DNA from: Zygnema cylindricum
Taxonomy: Eukaryota > Streptophyta > Zygnematophyceae > Zygnematales > Zygnemataceae
Direction of reading: 5' to 3'
Assembly: GCA_037447655.1 (NCBI GenBank)
Contig: JBBHKE010001456.1
Location: forward strand, 62,001 to 126,000
DNA length: 64,000 bases
Part shown: one piece after another, positions 43,788 through 54,817 of the stretch
Layout of the letters: the number at the start of each line of letters is the position of its first letter
Position numbering within the stretch: the stretch's first letter is position 1
Program-made: the position numbers and the translations under genes
The notes under the pieces: generated by a model
Databases searched by the model: none
What the model was told of the DNA's origin: nothing
What the model saw: only the letters and a program-made list of their open reading frames with translations

Positions 43788-44834
43788 TGCAATTTAGAGA
43801 CCTCCAGAGGTCCTCAAAATAGAAAGCTCACACGAAGCCTCAAGGATAACCCTAACCCCTTTGTGTTTCAGCAAAAATAACTACCACCCTAGCAAACAAG
43901 AACTCTGACCACCTTCACTTCTGTGAAGGGAAGACTTCTCTAAGTCGATAGCGAAAAGAATCTTTGAATTTGCTCCCTTGGGTGTAAGTTATGGTGGGTC
44001 AAAGTTGACCTTTTGTTCGAAATCTCTCTTGGAGATAGGCAGCTACCTACTGAATTTTTCTAAGTCCTATCTCTCTCTAAAACTGTATTTCCCTACGTAC
44101 GGCACCAATCGCAATAATGTGTCACACAGAAAGGTACAGGTGTCGGTGTACTTTGTGTACGGCCATTGTACGACATGGCCAGTTTGCGGACATGTGTCAC
44201 ATTCGGATTTGTTTTCATATTCTCCGGAGATGTCGCCATCTAGTGATATCTTGCCACGTGGCATCTGATGTGTTTTCGGCCATTAATCGCCAAAGCGCGC
44301 ATTTCGCAATCTCAACGCCTACCTCGACCGTCCGATTTCAACCAGTTTTCAATCTTAATCATCATAAATAATTGAGTAGTATTTGTTTCACACTTGAAAC
44401 AAATGCGCGATATTCGTTTCAAGATATTATGTAACCCATAGAAAATAAACTGTATCTATGTCTTAATATTTCGTTAAATCAATTAGTTTAAATGTTAACA
44501 TTTATATATTTGTCGAACCTTATAGCATCTAGCACTAGTCCTATACTAATAGGATAAAGCTACCGCTTACTGACAACTTTGACGGACGATAAGTACCTGG
44601 ATCAAATCTTGGGTTTGTCAAGTTCATTTTTAGTATATTTACCAAACTATTGCCTTTCTTCCTCTGGATAGCATAGGGGGCCATGGCTCTAGCTCCATCT
44701 CCAACTTTAATGACTTCGACAAGTGTGGGAGTTGAAGAAAGGAGTTAGAGGCACACTGCCTCTGCTTTTTTTCTGCATATTATCCTTTGCAAATTTAAAC
44801 CTAGTAAATACTAAAAGAACCTTTAATTTCTACA
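43788..44834 (-). repeat. 5' LTR of E
   Basis: 1047 bp; it pairs with the 3' LTR 31088-32136. Its outer end is TGTAGAAATTAAAGG, followed on the plus strand by the duplication TCTAG at 44835. Confidence 0.88.
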
Positions 44835-44959
44835 TCTAGCTAGTCTCCTCCATGAGGACACTAGTTTGACACTGGCAAAAGTGATCGCTTGCTTCATTAA
44901 CGTATAATCAGACGGTCGATGATGTCACCCAAATGTTTGGAGAATCTTGACGAATCTTT
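44835..44959. repeat. 125-bp inter-LTR spacer, copy 1
   Basis: It starts TCTAGCTAGTCTCCTCCATG and ends GAATCTTT. It recurs at 46025-46149 with many substitutions but the same two ends. It is the ancestral sequence between E and H. Confidence 0.85.
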
Positions 44960-46024
44960 TGCAACTCTGAGACCTTCCATTAGTCCTCAGAGTAGGCAAC
45001 TCTCTCTTAGCCCCTACGATAACCTTGACCCCTTTGAGTTTACACAAGTATAACTGCCACCGTGACAGACAAAAACTCTTTCTAACTTCATCCCTTTGAA
45101 CAGAAGACTCTCCAGAGTCAATATCAAAAAGAATCTCTTAATTTGCTCCCCGGAGCAGTAAGTTATGAAGGGTCAAAGTTGACCTTTTGTAATGGAGCTA
45201 TCTGGGAGAGAGGGGTCTACCTACCAAATTTTCTAAGTCTTAAATCCCTCTCTAAATTGTATACTATTAAAGTACGGCACCACTAAGATTATTGTGTTGT
45301 ACATAAAAGTACACGTGTTCATGTACTTTTTGTACGTCCATCGTACGACATGGCCAAAATGTCGACGCGTGCCATATTAGGATTAGTTCCCGTAGTCTCC
45401 GGAGATGCCATAAGCCAATGTGATTGGGCCACATGTCATTTGATGTGGCAATTACCAAAAACCGCCAAAGCCCCCATTCCGAGATCTCTGCATCTATCGT
45501 TTCCGTTAGATCTACATCAACTTTTAATTATAGTTGTCGAAATTAATTGCGTGATATTTGTTTCACGGTCCAAAAAAATGCGTGATATTCGTTTTGTGAA
45601 GTACTGTATGCTGTACTATGTTTTAACTGTGTTTATGTTACTTGTTTGTTTGCGCCGTTAAATGAATTCATGTAGGCGTACATATTTATATATATATATC
45701 AAACCCTATATGTCACAACACCGATCCTAGACTATAGGAAAAAGCTACCGGGTATTTCTGACATGACAAACGGTAGGTACCAAGATCAAATCATAGGTAT
45801 GTCAATTATATTTTGGTAAATCTACCAAAATATACCGCCTATCTCTATATCTTTAGACATCATAGGCAGCCATGGTTGTAGCTCCCTCTCTAACCTTAAG
45901 TGACTGCGACAAGTGTTGGAGCAGAAGAGAGGAGTTAGAGGCAGACTTCCTTGATTTCTTTTCTGCATACTATCCTTTACAAGTTTAAACCTAGAAAATG
46001 TTATGAGAACCTTTAATTTCTACA
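44960..46024 (-). repeat. H1: chimeric solo LTR between E and H
   Basis: The left end and middle match the H 3' LTR (for example TTTGAGTTTACACAAG and CTAAATTGTATACTATTAA). The last 70-100 bp at the right match the E 5' LTR (TATCCTTTACAAGTTTAAAC, ACCTTTAATTTCTACA). It has no internal region of its own. The left flank equals that of H (AATCTTT) and the right flank equals that of E (TCTAGCTAG). Confidence 0.82.
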
Positions 46025-46149
46025 TCTAGCTAGTCTCCTCCATGTTAAGACTAGTTTAACAGTGGAAATAGTAATTGCTTGTTTGAAAAACGTATAATCG
46101 GACGGTCCATGTTGTCACCCAAAAGTTTAGAGAATCTTGACAAATCTTT
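46025..46149. repeat. 125-bp inter-LTR spacer, copy 2
   Basis: Diverged duplicate of 44835-44959 with the same borders (TCTAGCTAGTCTCCTCCATG, AAATCTTT). Confidence 0.85.
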
Positions 46150-47259
46150 TGCAACTCTGTGACCTCCATTGGCCCTCAGAGTAGGCAGCTCACTCAAAGC
46201 CCCTAGGATAACCTTGACCCCTTTGAGTTTCCACAAGAATAACTACCACCCTGACTGACAAAAACTCTAACCAACTTCACCCATTTGAAGAGAAGACTCC
46301 CTTTAGTCGATAGCAAAAAGAATCTCTTAATTTGCTTCCGTGAGCAATAAGTTATGAAGGGTCAAAGTTGACCTTTTGTATAGGAGCTCTCTGTAAGAGA
46401 GGGGTCTACCTACCAAATTTTCTAAGTCCTAAATCCCTCTCTAAATCGTATACTATTAATGTACGACACCACTTAGAGTTTTGTGTTGTACATAAAAGTA
46501 CAGGTGCCGATGTTCTTTCTATACTTCCATCGTATGGCATGGCCAAAATGTCGACGCCTACCATATCTTGATTCGTTTCCCGTATTCTCCAGGGATGCCA
46601 TAAGCCAATATGATTGTGCCACATGTCATTTGATGTGGCAATTACCAAAAATTGGCAAAGTGCCCATTCCGCGATCTTTGAATCTATCGCTGCCGTTCGA
46701 TCTAAATCAACTTTTAATTATAGCCGTCGAAATTAATTGCGTGATATTTGTTTCGTAGTCCAAAAAAATACGTGATATTCGTTTTGTGAAGTACCGTATG
46801 CCGTACTATGGTTTAACTGTGTATATGGTACTTGTTTGTTTGCGCCGTTAAATGAATTTATGTAGGCGTACATATTTATATATGTATCAAACCCTATATG
46901 CCTCAGCATTGATCCTAGACTATAGGATAAAGCTACCGGGTATTTTTGACCTGAGAGACAGTAGGTACCAAGATCAAATCATGGGTCCGTCAAGAATATT
47001 TTGGTAAACCTACCAAAATCTACCGCCTATCTCTCTATCTCTAGACATCATAGGTTGCCATGGCTCTAGCTCCCTCTTTAACCTTAAGTGACTGCGACAA
47101 TTGTGGGAGCTGAAGAGAGGAGTTAGAGGCAGACTGCCTTCGCTTTTTTTCTGCATTTCATTTTTGACCTAGAAAATACTAAAAGAACCATTAATCTCTA
47201 CACTCTTCTTATTTTCTAGTCACTCTTTTATTTCAGGCCACACTTCTCGCTGTAGAAAA

Positions 47260-50200
47260 TTAGCTTAGGGGAAGACACGGGTTTGGTCATAATATGTGCT
47301 ACCATCTTGATATTTGGTCTATACTCTAAACTTATTATTTAGTTTTCTTCCTTCTCTTTAACAAAGCTAAGTCTAATGTCCATGAGTTTGGCTTTAAATG
47401 ATGTTTAAGATTGGCAGCAATACAGATTGCTTTCTGATTATCACAAAAAAAATTATGCACACCACTCTTAAGGTGACCAAGTCCACCAAGCAAAGATTTG
47501 ACGCACATAAATTCTTTTACAGTTGAGGAAGAGGCCATATACTCAGCCTCCATGGTGGACTTAGCAATAACCTTTTGCTGTTTAATACTCCTAGAACAAG
47601 CCCCATCACTCACATATAATACATATCTTGGAGTACATCTCCTCATCGGAGCATCACCATAACTGGTATCACTTGAAGTAGTGATGTTAGTATTACCCCC
47701 ACCAAAATGTAACCATAGATCCGTAGTTCCTATCAAATATCTAAAGACTCTATTAGCTGCCTCCCAATCTCTTTAAGTGGGAGCATTTAGACTTCTACTT
47801 AGCACTCTTACAGCTGTAGCTAAATCCGACCGAGTACAATTTGTAAAATAGATTAGGCTTCCTACTATCTCCTGTAAAGAATAGTCTTTATAAACTTCTG
47901 TTCTTCATGACCTAATTTCTCTTCTACGTTTATGACTTGTTCTTCCACACTCCCCTCACTTCGTTTCTTTAACTCCATTGGAGTTGTATAACTATTAGCC
48001 TTATCCATGTGAAACTTTTCCAACATGTTCCCTATTGCTTCTTTCTGAGTTAGTCTTATAATTTTTCTTTCTCGATCTCTTTCTACTTCAATTCCCAAAA
48101 TATATCTTGCCTCCCTTACATCCTTCATCTAAAATCTCCCCTTAAAATCGGATTTCAGTTTATTAATTTTGTCCATTGATTAACTTAAAACAAGCAAATC
48201 ATCAACATAAATTTAAATAAAAATAACACTTTCAACATCTTCAAAAACATAGATTCAGTGATCTGAGCTGATCCAGATTTATTCAGACCGGTATGAAACT
48301 CATCAAGCTTCTTATTCGAGTGTCAGGGCGCTTGTTTCAAACTATAAAGAGATTTAATCAGCCGGCATACCTTACTCTCCTCTCATTGCTCCACAAATAT
48401 TTCGGGTTTTCGCATGAAGATCTCCTCTTCGAATTCTCCATGCAAAAAGGTTGTCTAGATGTCCATCTGGTGCACCTCCATGTCTTCCGCTGTTGCCAAA
48501 CTGAGAAGTATGAGGACGGAGGGAAATTTGACGGCCGGGGCAAATGTTTCCTCGTAGTCGATTCTCTCTTTTTCTGTGAATCCTTTAGCCACCAACCGGG
48601 CCTTGTAGCGCTCAATGGTGTTATATGGGTTTAGTTTTAATTTGAACACCCACTAACATCCAATTGGTTTTTGGTTAGGTGGACAATTCAGCAGCTCCTA
48701 AGTATAGGCTGCCATAATTGAGGCCATCTCCTCATTGATGGTTGTCTTCCACCGGTTCCTTTTTGGACAATTCATCACCTCTCCATAAGTCTGAGGTTCA
48801 TTCGGATGAGATAGTTTTGTTACCTTCTATTATTAACCTGTTTTTCTTGCAAAATTTTTCTACTTCTCCTTCTTCCCTAGAAATTTATTGCCGAAATAGA
48901 TGGTTCTCGTGCGTTCTTTCAATTAATCTTAGCTTCTCCCTTGTCCTTTAATTTCAACTCAATTTCCACCACGTCTTCCGCTTCGGGTAGAGTTGTCACA
49001 GAAGTTTCCGCGACTGAGTCCTTCTCTTTTTGATTTGTACCTACAAAAATATCATCTTCTCTGAAATCTAAATAGTTAGGAAGCTCAAAGTCATCGATTT
49101 TTTTTGACTCAAATCTGATTTTGACTATATTTGTATATTTGAAAGGATCCACACGCTTTTCTTCATCCATAACTACTAAATGCTTTAGTAAGATTATATC
49201 TTCCCTTTTTAGATGATCAACTCTGTATCCTTTTACATCCTCATCATATCCTTATAAGTACCCCGATTTTCCTTTAGGATTTAGCTTCCAATTAGACCGA
49301 TCTGTATCTTGACTGATCAGTTGACTGCCGAAAACCTTTAAGTGAGATATGTCTGGTTTCCGGTCGGTCCATCTCTCATAAGGTGTTTGGCCTTTTACGG
49401 CTGAAGTAAAAACTCTATTTTTGAGGTAATTAGCATAGTTCATTTCTTTGTCCTAAAACCTTTTTCCTATCTTCTTATCTTACAACATACTTCAAACTGT
49501 GTCACTTAGTGTGTTATTTAATCTTTTAGCTACCCCATTGTGTTCCAGGTTTTCAAGAAGTGTCTTTTGGTGATAGACTTCATCTTCCCTTACAAAATCC
49601 TCAAACTGGTTAAAGGTATACTCTCCACCATTGTCACTCATTACTCTCTTGATTGGGGTTTCATGGAGTTTTTCACTCTATGCCTTATATTGTCAAAAAT
49701 ATTCGTGAGTCTGACTTATTTTTCAAAAAATACACCTTAGAATACCAATCATCAGTGATAGTCATCATAAATCTCTTCCCCCTGGGTGAAGGCACTTTGG
49801 CCGATCCCCAAATATCTGTGTGTACTAAATTTATAATCTTTTCTCCATGATAGGTGGTTGTTTTTGGGAAAGGTAACCTGTGTGTTTTACTTTGAGCACA
49901 TCCACTATAACCACTTAGATTCTCACTCTCACCGAAGTGAATCCCTTCCACTACTCTCAGCTTTTTCATCTCTCTTAACTTATCTAGATTTACATGCCCA
50001 AGCTTGTTATGCCACAAAATTATATCATGAACACCAACATAATAAAGTTTCTTCTTTTCATTTCTTAAAATTAGCCTAAACATCCATTGGCTACCTTTTT
50101 TAGCAGTGAAAAAAACTTCCTCCTTAAAACTAGTAGTAAAGACTCCTTTCCTAGTGCAAGTATCAAAACCTTTATCATCTAATACAGATGTAGAGTTGAG

Positions 50201-51530
50201 GTACAAAATAAACAATACATAGGAGAATGTAACTATGGATGTCTTTCGTCCTACTAACACTTTCAGATCTATCGATCCTACAAGAGTAGTAATGACTATC
50301 CTCCCATCCCCGTACTCTATCTCTACGGTGGAAATCTTTCTTATCTTTGTGAACATGTGCCTATCCTTACACATGTGCATGGAGGCACCTGAATTGACAA
50401 TCCAGCCTGCTTCTCCTTTCAATTTACCGAAAGCACATTTGTGCTTTCGTTGAATTTCGACCTTGTTTTTCGCCTCCAACTCCTCATACAATAGGAGCTC
50501 ATCGTCCTCGTCCTTGGATTCCGCCTCATTTACGTGTGTCACAAGGGCCTTTTTCTTTCCTCTCACGGGTCCATCTCTTTGCCCCTCCTTTAACCGAAGC
50601 TCGGTTAACTTAGTGCACTCCGCCAAAAAGTGACCTAGTTTTTTACAAAAGTGGCACAAACCCTTATGAACCCTTGGTGCGAACTCGTCGGTCTGATTTT
50701 TTTGCCTCCCCCCTCCATAATTTTCGACCGATTTCTTGGATTCATTGTTCATCCAATCGGTCGAGCTACCAAGGCTTGCTCACTCTTTCCTCCCCTTCGG
50801 ATCTCAATCGTATTCTCTCGAACGAGAGTCATCCCTACCACTGAATTCCTTATCCACCTTGAATCCGACAAGTCTTGCACACGGTTGACTATGTTCTCAA
50901 ACTCATCCGGTAACTTCATAAGCAAGCAATTAACCTAAATCTTTTCAGTTTCAACTTGTTGAGCAGTCTTTAGCTCCATGAAAAGTGTCGCGTGCTCATT
51001 ACAAAAATCCAACATCTTCCCCCCCTTGTATACATATGCGTCAATTTTCTAATTAACCAACTACTGTTGCTGAATTGTACCACTTCTGTACATCTCTATG
51101 AGAGCCACCCAAAAATCGGATTTCCTCTATACCTGCAAATGAGGAGATGCAAGCTTTTGAGTAAGATGGCGAAGGATGAAGTGCTTTGTTGCCATATTGT
51201 TTTAGTCTTAGGTTCGGTATTATTCTCCTCGTTTCTTCGAATACGTGACATGAATGCCAAACCGGTTGCTATTGGTGTGATTGTCTCCTTTTCTTTTCCT
51301 TTATCCACCACGTCTCTTTCCTTTGTCTCCTCTGTTGGAGATTGATTTGCATATTTGGTGAATTTGCTTCATTGAAATATTCGAGGGATCCAAGACTGGA
51401 TGGACGCCTCACCCGTCCACTCACTATTCCCCATAACCTTTTCCCACATAGAGCTCTTGTCATCATACTTTCCTAATTTATAAAGCTAGTTCCATTGAAG
51501 ATGGGCATCCTAGAGGGTGGGCCCATAACC
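47260..51530 (-). pseudogene. H gag-pol, multiply broken
   Basis: In transcript order: gag 51518-50880 (PRIRRNEENNT, knuckle CHFCKKLGHFLAEC at about 50660); protease region 50500-50380 (IVNSGASMHMCKD, catalytic Asp changed to Asn); integrase zinc site WHNKLGHVNLDKL and HTDIWGSAKV to about 49700; integrase core broken 49690-49440; integrase end 49443-49252; spacer 49170-48919; RT 48649-48358 (RYKARLVAKGFTEKE, VHQMDI); RT end 48128-47865 (YILGIEVERDRE); RNase H 47736-47335 (STMEAEYMASSSTVKE). Non-functional. Confidence 0.85.
51516..51530 (-). promoter_or_regulatory. Primer-binding site of H
   Basis: The minus strand reads GGTTATGGGCCCACC directly after the LTR end GAGTTGCA. An ATG in the LTR (51551) gives MEVSELQVMG, the same start as A1. 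Confidence 0.82.
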
Positions 51531-52177
51531 TGCAACTCAGAGACTTCCATAGGTCCTCAAAGTAGGCAGCTTAGGTGAAGCCTCTAAGATAACCCTGACC
51601 CCTTTGTGTTTCACCAAGAATAACTACCACACTTACAGACAAAAATACTGACTACCTTCACCCTTGTGAACAGAACACTCCCCTGGGTCGATAGAAAAAA
51701 GAATCTATGAATTTGCACCCGTGAGCAGTAAGTTATGGCTGGTCAAAGATGACCTTTATAGTAACAAGCTCTCTTAGAGAGAGGTACCTATATATTACTA
51801 AGTCTTGGTTTGCTTACTCACGACTATCTACTACTAAATCCTAGTCCAATAAGAACAATATATAAAACAAGAAGTTACAATGGGCGATGTACTTATTGTA
51901 CGTCCATTGTATGACATAGCCTACAAGGTTTCACTTCTTAAATATGGAGCCATGGTTCCTCCTCACATCTTTTCCGGTATCACATAATGCGGCGCCATGA
52001 GGCACCGCATGACGCTATCTCATAATGCCGCGAAAAGCTCACTACGGGTGGTGGCTACAATGATGGCTGTCTGATCAAAACATATTTTACATAGTTCATA
52101 TTCGCGTACGTGCATGGATTATTACTTTTCGTTAGTTTGGTGTTAATTAGCAGTAGCATTAATATTTAAATATCTTT

Positions 52178-53071
52178 TGTTGAAAAGAGGTAATTAATAT
52201 TCACTTCTTAATTTAGACTCTAGAGTGAAGAGAGAGAGAGAGAGTCACCATGGCTGCCGCCATAGTGAGATAGAAACAGGTTGACAGATTGACAGATTGC
52301 CAAAATGTTGCCCTAAATTAAATTTGAACCGAGGTCTACAAACTCGGCATAACGTACGACTTAAACATTACGGAGTTAGCGAAACGATACACATATTAAT
52401 TTTTCTATGTATTCAAAGTGTTACGCAAAACGTCACTTTCATTAAAACAAACCAAAAATTGACGAATTGACATCTATAGTCAAACGGCGCTCGCGGACGA
52501 GAATCTAGCCGTGTAAAATAAATGATTGGATGGACGTTGTCGCCACCGCTAAACTCGAATGAATCTTTGGCGGCTTTCGAACATAGCGGCGCACTGTGCC
52601 ATGTGGCACCACATCATTGGACGATGGATAGGATGGGAGGAGGAACGATGGCTCCCATGTTGACAAGTGTAAACCAGAAGGCCATGTTGTACAATGGCCG
52701 TATAAGAAGTGCAATCGGCCACTCTACCTTCTTGTACTATACACTCTTTTTATTTTCCGAGGGTAGAGTAGTAAGTAGTTGTGAGTAGGAGTTAAGGGCC
52801 TAAGAGTGTTTGAGGCGCCTCTCTCCAGGTGACCTTTCGTATTTATAGGCCATCTTTGGCCAACCATAACTTACTGCTTAGGGGAGCAAATTCAGTGATT
52901 CTTTTTGCGTTTCACTTAGGGGAATCTTGTCCTCATAGAGGTGAGGGTGGTCAGAATATTTGTGTGCCTGGTTGGCAGTTATTCAGTGGGAAAGTGAAAG
53001 GGTCAAATTTTATCATAGAGGCTTTACATAGGCTGCTCATTCTGTGGATTAATAGAGACCATAAAATTTCA
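52178..53071 (+). mobile_element. LTR I: plus-oriented C-type LTR (894 bp), element otherwise lost
   Basis: It starts TGTTGAAAAGAGGTAATTAA inside the H 5' LTR and ends CATAAAATTTCA directly against J' gag. No internal region or second LTR follows. The flanks (TCTTT left, GGTTA right) do not match. It therefore marks a deletion or recombination join rather than a simple solo LTR. The tRNA-like cassette is at about 52318-52395, degenerate. Confidence 0.75.
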
Positions 53072-53233
53072 GGTTATGGGCTGTTGAAGGCCATGGGCAT
53101 TTAGACTCGGCTGTGATCCACTCCCACTAGGAGTCACACTTGCACCAGCTGGGATATTCGTCCCTGGAGGAGCAGGTGGAGCACTAGGGCTAATAGGAGC
53201 ACTTCTTGCAGGAGCTGAGCCATTATCAGACAT
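53072..53233 (-). pseudogene. J' gag N-terminus
   Basis: The ATG at 53233 starts a Pro/Ala/Ser-rich gag N-terminus (MSDNGSAPARSAPISPS, LNAHGLQQP) that runs leftward for 54 codons and is cut at LTR I. It is unlike the A/C/E gag and belongs to the J lineage. No PBS of the half-tRNA type is seen between it and its LTR. Confidence 0.65.
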
Positions 53234-53283
53234 GTTAGCGGAAGCAAACCCAAAGAGGAATACCTATCAGACTAGATCAATAC

Positions 53284-53768
53284 TGTAAGATATGTAACTA
53301 CAAATGAAAGAGGTCGTTCAACGAAACAAACATTTAATAGAAGCAAATCAAAGAGAATAGAGCACAAAACACCTTAAACTGCACTTAGTGCTCTCATTTC
53401 CTTAAACTCTGTGTAGAATGTACATTCTGTATGGAATTGATCAATCCTAATTGAACTAAATACTTAAAAGAGCTAGAAAAATCTAAAACGTATATACAGG
53501 GTTCACCAGACAACCTACTGACAAAAATCTAAGTGTTTGGACCAGAATTGTCCACTAACAATATCTATACCCTAAAAATCCGGGTGATCCTTATCACGTC
53601 CACATTCATTGGCGGCCCTACACACTAATTTACTTAAAGATAACTATTCGTGTTGATAGTACAAAAATTCCACACTAAATTTGGTCAATATTGAATAGTT
53701 GGTATTCCAATTTTTTTTTAAGTTATAGACTCAAATTTCTAAGACTTACTAAAGCTTTCTTTTTAATA
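53284..53768 (-). repeat. LTR shared by J and J' (about 485 bp)
   Basis: On the minus strand it follows the purine tract CTAAAGGGGAG of J pol and starts TATTAAAAAGAAAGC (a TG start mutated, or the border is slightly off). It ends ATCTTACA, about 50 nt before the J' gag ATG. It serves as 3' LTR for J and 5' LTR for J'. It is much shorter than the A/C/E LTRs. Confidence 0.6.
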
Positions 53769-53996
53769 CTCCCCTTTAGAAGGCTTACTTGTAGAAAATA
53801 ATGGTTTTTAAGTATTTTCTAGGTCTGAAAAGAAATAAAAAAGCCGAGGCAGTCTACCTCTAACTTCTCTCTCCAACTCTCAAACTTGTCGCAGTCACTG
53901 AGAAATTGGAGAGGAAGCTAGAGCCATGGCTACCTAGGCTATCCTGAGATTTACGGGAAATTTATATTAGTCAAGGGATTAATTACTAAAAGGTAT

Positions 53997-54080
53997 GTGC
54001 CGGCGACAGGATTTGATCCTGGTACCTGACAGCCGTCAGAGAGTAGATAGCCGGTAGCCTTAGCCGTTAAGTCTAGAAGT
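53997..54080 (-). other. tRNA-like cassette in A2 5' LTR
   Basis: Reverse strand: GACTTAACGGCTAAGGCTAC (A-box-like) and ACCAGGATCAAATCCTG (T-arm-like). In the 3' LTR copy (59398-59482) the T-arm stem has two changes (CACAATTTGATCCTGG on the plus strand). Confidence 0.5.
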
Positions 54081-54817
54081 AGTCTTACATAGTATATAGT
54101 ACGATAATGATTTAAACAGGTACACGTAGGATAAATCATTTAACTATAACTGTTAACGGGATACATAGATATGGTAGTGTAGAAGTACGAATTGCGGTAC
54201 GGATAAAAAATCAATAACGCGCATTGATTTCGTAAGCGAAACAAATACCACGCATGTATTTATTACGGCTACGATCAAATGCGAGTCTAATCGGACGGCC
54301 GGAATTAGCGCCGAGATCGCGGAAGGAGAATTTGTCGGTTTGTGGGCAACGCCACATCGGATGACACGTGGCGATGTAACATTGGAGCGCGACATCTCCG
54401 AGGATTAAAGGAGCAAATCCGGATATTCCACGTGTGGACATTAAGGGCATGTCGTACAGTGTCTGTACATAAAGTACAACGGTTGCTGTACTTTTGCGTA
54501 CGGAACTGTATTCTGATTGGTTCCGTACATCAGTGAATAGAGTCTGTGAGAGAGATAGGACTTAGAAAAATTAGAAGATAGGACCCTCTCTCCCTGAGAG
54601 CTTCTGTACTAAAGATCAACTTTGACCCTCCATAACTTACTGCTCAGGGGAGCAAATTCAGAGATTCTTTTTGCTATCGACTCAAAAAAATCTTGCCTTC
54701 ATAGGGGTGAAGGTGGTCAGAGTATTTGTGTGCGAGGGTGGCAGTTATTTTTGCTTAAACACAAAGGGGTCATGATTATCCTAGAGGCTTCTTGGAAGCT
54801 GTCCACTCTCAGGACTT

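Larger units (their letters stand above)
31088..44834 (-). mobile_element. Element E: copia retrotransposon carrying nested elements F and G
   Basis: Minus-oriented. Its LTRs are 31088-32136 (3', 1049 bp) and 43788-44834 (5', 1047 bp), both starting TGTRGAAATTAAAGG and ending ATTGCA. Flanks are TCTAG at 31083-31087 and 44835-44839, confirming one integration. Own sequence: RT/RNase H remnant 32137 to about 33118, protease-integrase start and gag 35591-36957, gag start 43541-43787. G sits in its gag and F in its integrase; the middle of pol is lost. Confidence 0.9.
46150..52177 (-). mobile_element. Element H: minus-strand copia with a recombinant 5' LTR
   Basis: 3' LTR (H2) 46150-47202 (1053 bp), then internal region 47203-51530, primer-binding site, and a 5' LTR that starts at 51531 and is cut at 52177 by LTR I. 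The 5' LTR is A/E-like for about its first 200 bp and C-like afterwards, so the two LTRs of H are not of one type. All pol domains are recognisable but broken. Confidence 0.85.

Noticed and set aside
46150-52177. H as a simple full-length element with target duplication TCTTT
   Set aside because: TCTTT occurs at both sides (46145-46149 and 52173-52177), but the right-hand copy lies within a C-type LTR before an opposing LTR start and not after an LTR start of H, so the match is probably chance.
53072-53081. A primer-binding site after LTR I
   Set aside because: The ten matching bases continue as J' gag coding sequence, not as family gag, so this is treated as a join with microhomology.
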